From: Odontesthes bonariensis
Lineage: Eukaryota; Chordata; Actinopteri; Atheriniformes; Atherinopsidae
NCBI RefSeq assembly: GCF_027942865.1
Contig: NC_134526.1
Location: 77,001 to 141,000 of the forward strand
Reading direction: 5' to 3'
Length of the DNA stretch: 64,000 nucleotides
Within the stretch, counting starts at the first letter, position 1, and the number at the start of each line of letters is the position of its first letter. The notes beneath the pieces are model-generated. The model searched no databases. It had not been told where the DNA came from and was given only the letters and a program-made list of their open reading frames with translations. Position numbers and translations under genes: made by a program. This document shows, piece by piece, positions 1 through 10,500 of this stretch.

Positions 1-1350
1 AGAGAACATGTGAAATATGTTTACATGTCAGAGAGAACATGTGAAATATGTTTACATGTCAGAGAGAACACGTGAAAGATGTTAACATGTCAGAGAGAAC
101 ACGTGAAAGATGTTAACATGTCAGAGAGAACACGTGAAAGATGTTAACATGTCAGAGAGAACATGTGAAAGATGTTAACATGTCAGAGAGAACATGTGAA
201 ATATGTTTACATGTCAGAGAGAACACGTGAAAGATGTTAACATGTCAGAGAGAACACGTGAAAGATGTTAACATGTCAGAGAGAACACGTGAAAGATGTT
301 AACATGTCAGAGAGAACACGAGAAAGATGTTAACATGTCAGAGAGAACATGTCAGAGAGAACACGAGAAAGATGTTAACATGTCAGAGAGAACATGTCAG
401 AGAGAACACGTGAAAGATGTTAACATGTCAGAGAGAACACGTGAAAGATGTTAACATGTCAGAGAGAACATGTGAAATATGTTTACATGTCAGAGAGAAC
501 ACATGAAAGATGTTAACATGTCAGAGAGAACACGTGAAAGATGTTAACATGTCAGAGAGAACACGTGAAAGATGTTAACATGTCAGAGAGAACACGTGAA
601 AGATGTTAACATGTCAGAGAGAACACGTGAAAGATGTTAACATGTAAGAGAGAACATGTGAAATATGTTTACATGTCAGAGAGAACACGTGAAAGATGTT
701 AACATGTCAGAGAGAACACGTGAAAGATGTTAACATGTCAGAGAGAACATGTGAAAGATGTTAACATGTAAGAGAGAACACGAGAAAGATGTTAACATGT
801 CAGAGAGAACACGTGAAAGATGTTAACATGTCAGAGAGAACATGTGAAATATGTTTACATGTCAGAGAGAACACGTGAAAGATGTTAACATGTCAGAGAG
901 AACACGTGAAAGATGTTAACATGTCAGAGAGAACACGTGAAAGATGTTAACATGTCAGAGAGAACACGAGAAAGATGTTAACATGTCAGAGAGAACATGT
1001 CAGAGAGAACACGTGAAAGATGTTAACATGTCAGAGAGAACATGTCAGAGAGAACACGTGAAAGATGTTAACATGTCAGAGAGAACACGTGAAAGATGTT
1101 AACATGTCAGAGAGAACACGAGAAAGATGTTAACATGTCAGAGAGAACATGTCAGAGAGAACACGAGAAAGATGTTAACATGTCAGAGAGAACACGTGAA
1201 AGATGTTAACATGTCAGAGAGAACACGTGAAAGATGTTAACATGTCAGAGAGAATACGTGAAAGATGTTAACATGTCAGAGAGAACACGTGAAAGATGTT
1301 AACATGTCAGAGAGAACACGTGAAAGATGTTAACATGTCAGAGAGAACGC
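1..1350. repeat. 31-bp minisatellite with E-box motif
   Basis: Tandem units of about 31 bp contain AGAGAGAACACGTGAAAGAT followed by GTTAACATGT, with occasional 15-bp short units. Most copies carry CACGTG; variants read CATGTG or CACGAG. The array reaches the left edge of the window, so its true size is unknown. Confidence 0.95.
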
Positions 1351-1654
1351 GTGACTTCGGTAGCTTACTGTGGCAGTCGTTCACTAAATCAGGACCAGGG
1401 TCAGGACCAGTACCAGATACTAAACCATAAGAACTCGTAGACCTGGACCCGATAAAACTGTGGGACATGCAAACAGGTACCGAGGTGCAGAAGTAAGATG
1501 TTTCAGATCCTGAGGAACGATTGGACGATGAGCACCAGGTGAGCAGATGGTTTCCAGGTAACTGCCGGACCACCTCTGGATGAATAAGGGTCTGACTGGA
1601 CAGAACAGAAGAAGGGTGGTCCACCACTGAAGCTGACCACACTCAGGTTCTGAG

Positions 1655-2215
1655 AACCAACGGTTAGGGTTCTGCTGTTGGTTCAGTTTGTTGGGTTAGG
1701 GTTAGGGTTCTGCTGTTGGTTCCGTTAGTTGGGTTAGGGTTAGGGTTCTGCTGTTGGTTCCGTTGGTTGGGTTAGGGTTAGGGTTCTGCTGTTGGTTCCG
1801 TTAGTTGGGTTAGGGTTAGGGTTCTGCTGTTGGTTCCGTTGGTTGGGTTAGGGTTAGGGTTCTGCTGTTGGTTCCGTTGGTTGGGTTAGGGTTCTGCTGT
1901 TGGTTCCGTTGGTTGGGTTAGGGTTAGGGTTCTGCTGTTGGTTCCGTTGGTTGGGTTAGGGTTCTGCTGTTGGTTCCGTTGGTTGGGTTAGGGTTGGGGT
2001 TGGGGTTCTGCTGTTGGTTCCGTTGGTTGGGTTAGGGTTCTGCTGTTGGTTCCGTTGGTTGGGTTAGGTGTTAGGGTTAGGGTTCTCCTGTTGGTTCCGT
2101 TGGTTGGGTTACAGTTAGGGTTAGGGTTCTGCTGTTGGTTCCGTTGGTTGGGTTAGGGTTAGGGTTCTGCTGTTGGTTCCTTTGGTTGGGTTAGGGTTAG
2201 GGTGATCTGCAGGTT
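1655..2215. repeat. Minisatellite containing TTAGGG telomere-like motifs
   Basis: Units of 27-39 bp read TTCTGCTGTTGGTTCCGTTG plus TTGGG and one to three GTTAGG steps. Length variation comes from the number of TTAGGG-like hexamers per unit. Confidence 0.93.
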
Positions 2216-2216
2216 A

Positions 2217-2238
2217 GGGTTAGGGTTAACCCTAACCC
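2217..2238. repeat. 22-bp palindrome of head-to-head telomere-like repeats
   Basis: TTAGGG repeats run into CCCTAA repeats around GTTAAC, giving a perfect 22-base palindrome at the end of the preceding array. Confidence 0.8.
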
Positions 2239-2565
2239 CTACACTGTGATCACAGGTGGGTTTACCAGGTTAGGTTTAGGGTTCTGCTGTTTGTTGGTTG
2301 AACACTGAGGTCAGATCAGATGATGTGACAGTGACCTGTCGGCCAAGGTGTGCAGGTGATCGGCAGGTGATCTGCTCACTGAAGCATTTTAAGCAGCACA
2401 CACTTCAACTGTTAATGGGTTTAATGTTTATGTTACATCATCATTACATCAGAACACAAGAGCATCAGCATTTCTTCACCGTAACACAACACTTTACAGA
2501 CTGCATTTAGAAGATGGAAACTCCAGGGTCTGGTTCTACGGAGCAGGTTCAGCATGTCCAGGTTA
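2239..2565. other. Unique sequence downstream of syngr, no gene recognised
   Basis: This non-repetitive stretch separates two arrays. A short open frame (2298-2510, plus) has no recognisable domain and no supporting splice signals. It could be part of the syngr 3' untranslated region or spacer. Confidence 0.5.
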
Positions 2566-4186
2566 CCTGCTGGTTATCTGGCTTCACTAACCCTAACAGA
2601 TGGGATCATAATGCTGGTTATCTACCTTCACTAACCCTAACAGATGGGATCATAATGCTGGTTATCTGGCTTCACTAACCCTAACAGATGGGATCATAAT
2701 GCTGGTTATCTGCCTTCACTAACCCTAACAGATGGGATCATAATGCTGGTTATCTGCCTTCACTAACTGAACAGATGGGATCATAATGCTGGTTATCTGC
2801 CTTCACTAACCCTAACAGATGGGATCATAATGCTGGTTATCTGCCTTCACTAACTGAACAGATGGGATCATAATGCTGGTTATCTGGCTTCACTAACCCT
2901 AACAGATGGGATCATAATGCTGGTTATCTGGCTTCACTAACCCTAACAGATGGGATCATAATGCTGGTTATCTGCCTTCACTAACTGAACAGATGGGATC
3001 ATAATGCTGGTTATCTGGCTTCACTAACCCTAACAGATGGGATCATAATGCTGGTTATCTGCCTTCACTAACTGAACAGATGGGATCATAATGCTGGTTA
3101 TCTGGCTTCACTAACCCTAACAGATGGGATCATAATGCTGGTTATCTGCCTTCACTAACTGAACAGATGGGATCATAATGCTGGTTATCTGGCTTCACTA
3201 ACCCTAACAGATGGGATCATAATGCTGGTTATCTGCCTTCACTAACTGAACAGATGGGATCATAATGCTGGTTATCTGGCTTCACTAACCCTAACAGATG
3301 GGATCATAATGATGGTTATCTGCCTTCACTAACTGAACAGATGGGATCATAATGCTGGTTATCTGGCTTCACTAACCCTAACAGATGGGATCATAATGCT
3401 GGTTATCTGCCTTCACTAACTGAACAGATGGGATCATAATGCTGGTTATCTGGCTTCACTAACCCTAACAGATGGGATCATAATGCTGGTTATCTGGCTT
3501 CACTAACCCTAACAGATGGGATCATAATGCTGGTTATCTGCCTTCACTAACTGAACAGATGGGATCATAATGCTGGTTATCTGGCTTCACTAACCCTAAC
3601 AGATGGGATCATAATGCTGGTTATCTGCCTTCACTAACTGAACAGATGGGATCATAATGCTGGTTATCTGGCTTCACTAACCCTAACAGATGGGATCATA
3701 ATGCTGGTTATCTGCCTTCACTAACTGAACAGATGGGATCATAATGCTGGTTATCTGGCTTCACTAACCCTAACAGATGGGATCATAATGCTGGTTATCT
3801 GCCTTCACTAACTGAACAGATGGGATCATAATGCTGGTTATCTGGCTTCACTAACCCTAACAGATGGGATCATAATGCTGGTTATCTGGCTTCACTAACC
3901 CTAACAGATGGGATCATAATGCTGGTTATCTGCCTTCACTAACTGAACAGATGGGATCATAATGCTGGTTATCTGCCTTCACTAACTGAACAGATGGGAT
4001 CATAATGCTGGTTATCTGCCTTCACTAACTGAACAGATGGGATCATAATGCTGGTGATCTGGCTTCACTAACCCTAACAGATGGGATCATAATGCTGGTT
4101 ATCTGCCTTCACTAACTGAACAGATGGGATCATAATGCTGGTTATCTGGCTTCACTAACCCTAACAGATGGGATCATAATGCTGGT
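2566..4186. repeat. 43/44-bp minisatellite with alternating unit types
   Basis: The unit contains CAGATGGGATCATAATGCTG, then GGTTATCTG. Type A (44 bp) ends GGCTTCACTAACCCTAA and type B (43 bp) ends GCCTTCACTAACTGAA. From about 2940 to 3860 A and B mostly alternate, giving an 87-bp higher-order dimer. Confidence 0.95.
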
Positions 4187-4428
4187 TTCCAGCATCAGTT
4201 GCCACACACCTGTAAGAACCAGACCCTGGACTGATGATCCAAAAACCCACATTCTATCTTTTACAGGCAGACTGAAAGTCCAAGAAGCAGCATCGGCCTG
4301 TTACCATGGTAACAGGAAGGCACTTTGGGTGACAGGCACTTCGAACAGCCAATCACAGTCCACAGTGAGCTGATAAGGAACTGGGTGCAACAGCAGTGCT
4401 CTTCTCTGATTGCCAGGTTGTGTTTGTT
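4187..4428 (-). other. syngr1: Probable syngr 3' untranslated region
   Basis: Unique sequence lies immediately downstream of the syngr stop codon on the minus strand. No AATAAA is visible here, so the poly(A) site may lie further left, within or beyond the arrays. Confidence 0.4.
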
Positions 4429-4518
4429 TCAAGCAAGAGGAGCGATGCAGAGTTTGCTGTATTCTTCCTCAAATGAGACTCGCTTCAGCTGCTCCAGCAA
4501 CAGCAGAGTGAGACCTGC
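4429..4518 (-). CDS. syngr1: syngr terminal coding exon (residues 163-191, stop)
   Basis: It opens in phase 0 with AGLTLLLLEQLKRVSFEEEY and ends at TGA (reverse complement of 4429-4431). The FEEEYSKL core resembles the short C-terminus of human SYNGR1 (FQEEYSTL). The acceptor AG (4519-4520) directly abuts the ACAACACG array, so its upstream tract is TG-rich repeat sequence. Confidence 0.82.
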   Translation of the reverse strand, partial: AGLTLLLLEQLKRVSFEEEYSKLCIAPLA

Positions 4519-7500
4519 CTGCACACAACACGCAACACAACATGCAACACAACACCCAACAAGCAACACAACAGGCAACACAACACGTAATACAACACGC
4601 AACATACAACACGCAACACAACATGCAACAAACAACACAACACGCAACACAACATGCAACACGTAATACAACACGCAACACGCAACACGCAACACGCAAC
4701 ACAACATGCAACACAACACGCAACACAACATGCAACACAACACGCAACACAACACACAACACAACACGCAACAAGCAACACAACACGCAACACAACACGT
4801 ATTACAACACGCAACATACAACACGAAACACGCAACACAACATGCAACACAACACGCAACACAACACGCAACAAGCAACACAACACGCAACACAACACGC
4901 AACACAACATACAACACAACACGTCACACAACACGTCACACAACACGCAACACAACACGTAACATGCAATACAACATGCAACACAACACACAACATACAA
5001 CACGCAACACGTAACACAACACGCAACACAACACAACACAACACGCAACACAACACGCAACACGTAACGCAACACGCAACACAACACAACACTCAACACA
5101 ACATACAACACAACACGTCACACAACACGTCACACAACACGTAACATGCAATACAACACAATATGTCACACAACACACAACACGTAACATGCAACAAAAC
5201 ACGCAACACAACACGCAACACGTAACACACAACACAACATGCAACACAACACGCAACACAACACGTAACACGCAACACGCAACACAACATGCAGCACAAT
5301 ACGCAACACGCAACACACAACACGCAACACGCAACACAACACGCAACACAACACGCAACACAACACGCAACACGCCCGTGAAGACAACATGAACACCAGG
5401 GAAAAAGACATATATTCCAACATCATTAACCTGGTATTTGTGTGCTGTTGTTTTTAGCACCACCAGGTTTCCATATTTATTTTACTCTACATTTTTTTGC
5501 CATGTTGGCCAGTTTGTGTGTCTGTGTGTGCAGGTGTGGCTGTAACAGCACAGTTCCACCAGCAGGGGGCAGGTACGTACCCAGGTGAAGATGGAGAAGA
5601 AGGAAAAGACGATGGTTGCTCTGGCAGCGTCAGCTCCTTCATCCAGAGGGTTGTCCTCAGAGTTAGAAAACTGCCACTGATTGGCCAGAAAACAGAAGCC
5701 CACGAACCAGATGAGAGACCATAGAGCTGCAGGTTCAGAGGAGAGGGGTCACACACACAGGTACAGGTGGGTTTACCTGTGACCCGGTGGGTTTACCTGT
5801 GATCCGGTGGGTTTACCTGTGACACAGGTGGGTTTACCTGTGATCAGGTGGGTTTACCTATGATCAGGTGGCTTTACCTTTGATCAGGTGGCTTTACCTG
5901 TGATCACAGGTGGGTTTAACTATGATCAGGTGGCTTTACCTGTGACCAGGTCGGTTTACCTGAGATCACAGGTGGGTTTACCTGTGACCAGGTGGGTTTA
6001 CCTGTGATCAGGTGAATTTACCTGTGATCAGGTGGGTTTACCTGAGATCACAGGAGGCTTTACCTGTGATCACAGGTGGGTTTACCTATGATCAGGTGGG
6101 TTTACCTGTGATCAGGTGGATTTACCTGTGATCAGGTGGGTTTACCTGAGATCACAGGTGGCTTTACCTGTGATCACAGGTGAGTTTAGCTATGATCAGG
6201 TGGCTTTACCTGTGACCAGGTGGGTTTACCTGTGATCAGGTGGGTTTACCTGTGATCACAGGTGGGTTTACCTGTGATCAGGTGGCTTTACCTGTGACCA
6301 GGTGGGTTTATCTGTGATCAGGTGGCTTTACCTGTGACCAGGTGGGTTTACCTGTGATCAGGTGGGTTTACCTGTGATCACAGGTAGGTTTACCTGTGAC
6401 CAGGTGGGTTTACACCTGTGATCACAGGTGGGTTTACCTATGATCAGGTGGGTTTACACCTGTGATCACAGGTGGGTTTACCTATGATCAGGTGGGTTTA
6501 CACCTGTGATCACAGGTGGGTTTACCTATGATCAGGTGGGTTTACCTGTGATCAGGTGGGTTTACACCTGTGATCACAGGTGGGTTTACCTGTGATCAGG
6601 TGGCTTTACCTGTGACCAGGTGGGTTTATCTGTGATCAGGTGGCTTTACCTGTGACCAGGTGGGTTTACCTGTGATCAGGTGGGTTTACCTGTGATCACA
6701 GGTGGGTTTACCTATGATCAGGTGGGTTTACACCTGTGATCACAGGTGGGTTTACCTATGATCAGGTGGGTTTACACCTGTGATCACAGGTGGGTTTACC
6801 TATGATCAGGTGGGTTTACCTGTGATCAGGTGGGTTTACACCTGTGATCACAGGTGGGTTTACCTGTGATCAGGTGGCTTTACCTGTGACCAGGTGGGTT
6901 TATCTGTGATCAGGTGGCTTTACCTGTGACCAGGTGGGTTTACCTGTGATCAGGTGGGTTTACCTGTGATCACAGGTGGGTTTACCTATGATCAGGTGGG
7001 TTTACACCTGTGATCACAGGTGGGTTTACCTATGATCAGGTGGGTTTACACCTGTGATCACAGGTGGGTTTACCTATGATCAGGTGGGTTTACCTGTGAT
7101 CAGGTGGGTTTACACCTGTGATCAGGTGGCTTTACCTGTGATCAGGTGGATTTACCTGTGATCAGGTGGCTTTACCTGTGATCACAGGTGGGTTTACACC
7201 TGTGATCAGGTGGCTTTACCTGTGACCAGGTGGGTTTACCTGTGATCAGGTGGGTTTACCTGTGATGACAGGTGGGTTTACCTGTGATCAGGTGGGTTTA
7301 CCTGTGATCACAAGTGGGTTTACCTATGATCAGGTGGGTTTACCTGTGACCAGGTGGGTTTACCTGTGATCAGGTGGGTTTACCTATGATCAGGTGGCTT
7401 TACCTGTGACCAGGTGGGTTTACCTGTGATCAGGTGGGTTTACCTGTGATGACAGGTGGGTTTACCTGTGATCAGGTGGGTTTACCTGTGATCACAAGTG

Positions 7501-10500
7501 GGTTTACCTATGATCAGGTGGGTTTACCTGTGACCAGGTGGGTTTACCTGTGATCACAGGTGGGTTTACCTATGATCAGGTGGGTTTACACCTGTGATCA
7601 GATGGGTTTACCTGTGATCAGGTGGATTTACCTGTGATCAGGTGGCTTTACCTATGATCAGGTGGGTTTACCTGTGATCAGGTGGGTTTACACCTGTGAT
7701 CAGGTGGCTTTACCTGTGATCAGGTGGATTTACCTGTGATCAGGTGGCTTTACCTGTGATCACAGGTGGGTTTACACCTGTGATCAGGTGGCTTTACCTG
7801 TGACCAGGTGGGTTTACCTGTGATCAGGTGGGTTTACCTGTGATGACAGGTGGGTTTACCTGTGATCAGGTGGGTTTACCTGTGATCAGGTGGATTTACC
7901 TGTGATCACAAGTGGGTTTACCTATGATCAGGTGGGTTTACCTGTGACCAGGTGGGTTTACCTGTGATCAGGTGGGTTTACCTATGATCAGGTGGCTTTA
8001 CCTGTGACCAGGTGGGTTTACCTGTGATCAGGTGGGTTTACCTGTGATGACAGGTGGGTTTACCTGTGATCAGGTGGGTTTACCTGTGATCACAAGTGGG
8101 TTTACCTATGATCAGGTGGGTTTACCTGTGACCAGGTGGGTTTACCTGTGATCACAGGTGGGTTTACCTGTGATCAGGTGGGTTTACACCTGTGATCACA
8201 GGTGTGTTTACCTATGATCAGGTGGGTTTACACCTGTGATCACAGGTGGGTTTACCTATGATCAGGTGGGTTTACACCTGTGATCAGATGGGTTTACCTG
8301 TGATCAGGTGGATTTACCTGTGATCAGGTGGCTTTACCTGTGATCACAGGTGGGTTTACACCTGTGATCAGGTGGCTTTATCTGTGATCACAGGTGGGTT
8401 TACCTGTGATCAGGTGGCTTTACCTGTGATCACAGGTGGCTTTACCTGTTATCAGGTGGCCTTACCTGTTATCAGGTGGCTTTACCTGTGATCAGGTGGA
8501 TTTACCTGTGATCAGGTGGCTTTACCTGTGATCACAGGTGGGTTTACCTATGATCAGGTGGGTTTACCTGTGACCAGGTGGCTTTACCTGTGATCACAGG
8601 TGGGTTTACACCTGTGATCAGGTGGCTTTACCTGTGATCACAGGTGGGTTTACCTGAGATCACAGGTGGCTTTACCTGTGATCACAGGTGAGTTTAGCTA
8701 TGATCAGGTGGCTTTACCTGTGACCAGGTGGGTTTACCTGTGATCAGGTGGGTTTACCTGAGATCACAGGTGGCTTTACCTGTGATCACAGGTGGGTTTA
8801 CACCTGTGATCAGGTGGCTTTATCTGTGATCACAGGTGGGTTTACCTGTGATCAGGTGGCTTTACCTGTGATCACAGGTGGCTTTACCTGTTATCAGGTG
8901 GCTTTACCTGTTATCAGGTGGCTTTACCTGTGATCAGGTGGCTTTACCTGTGATCACAGGTGGGTTTACCTATGATCAGGTGGGTTTACACCTGTGATCA
9001 GAGGTGGGTTTACCTATGATCAGGTGGGTTTACCTGTGATCAGGTGGGTTTACCTGTGATCACAGGTGGGTTTACACCTGAGATCAGGTGGCTTTACCTG
9101 TGATCACAGGTGGGTTTACACCTGTGATCAGGTGGCTTTACCTGTGATCACAGGTGGGTTTACCTGTGATCAGGTGGCTTTACCTGTGATCAGGTGGATT
9201 TACCTGTGATCAGGTGGGTTTACCTGTGATCACAGGTGGGTTTACCTGTGATCAGGTGGGTTTACCTGTGATCACAGGTGGGTTTACACCTGTGATCAGG
9301 TGGCTTTACCTGTGATCACAGGTGGGTTTACCTGTGATCAGGTGGCTTTACCTGTGATCACAGGTGGCTTTACCTGTGATCAGGTGGGTTTACCTATGAT
9401 CAGGTGGCTTTACCTGTGATCAGGTGGCTTTACCTGTGATCAGATGGGTTTACCTGTGATCAGGTGGGTTTACCTGTGATCAGATGGGTTTACCTGTGAT
9501 CAGATGGGTTTACCTGTGATCACAGGTGGGTTTACCTGTGATCAGGTGGGTTTACCTGTGATCACAGGTGGGTTTACACCTGTGATCAGGTGGCTTTACC
9601 TGTGATCACAGGTGGGTTTACCTGTGATCAGGTGGCTTTACCTGTGATCACAGGTGGCTTTACCTGTGATCAGGTGGGTTTACCTATGATCAGGTGGCTT
9701 TACCTATGATCAGGTGGGTTTACCTGTGATCAGGTGGCTTTACCTGTGATCAGATGGGTTTACCTGTGATCAGGTGGCTTTACCTGTGATCACAGGTGGG
9801 TTTACCTGTGATCAGGTGGGTTTACCTATGATCAGGTGGCTTTACCTATGATCAGGTGGGTTTACCTGTGATCAGGTGGCTTTACCTGTGATCAGATGGG
9901 TTTACCTGTGATCAGGTGGGTTTACCTGTGATCAGATGGGTTTACCTGTGATCACAGGTGGGTTTACTTGTGATCAGGTGGGTTTACACCTGTGATCACA
10001 AGTGGGTTTACCTGTGATCAGGTGGGTTTACACCTGTGATCACAGGTGGATTTACCTATGATCAGTTGGGTTTACCTGTGACCAGATGGGTTTACCTGTG
10101 ATCAGGTGGTTTTACCTGTGATCACAGGTGGCTTTACCTGTGATCAGGTGGCTTTACCTGTGTTCACAGATGGGTTTACCTGTGATCACAGGTGGGTTTA
10201 CACCTGTGATCAGGTGGCTTTACCTGTGATCACAGGTGTGTTTACCTTTGACCAGGTGGGTTTACCTGTGATTACAGGTGGCTTTACCTGTGATCAGGTG
10301 GGTTTACCTATGATCAGGTGGCTTTACCTATGATCAGGTGGGTTTACCTGTGATCAGGTTGCTTTACCTGTGATCACAGGTGGGTTTACCTGTGATCAGG
10401 TGGGTTTACCTGTGACCAGATGGGTTTACCTGTGATCACAGGTGGGTTTACCTGTGATCAGATGGGTTTACCTGTGATCACAGGTGGCTTTACCTGTGAT

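Noticed and set aside
1..1350. CRISPR-like regular repeats
   Set aside because: Units are directly tandem without unique spacers, in a vertebrate genome. The same applies to every other array in the window.
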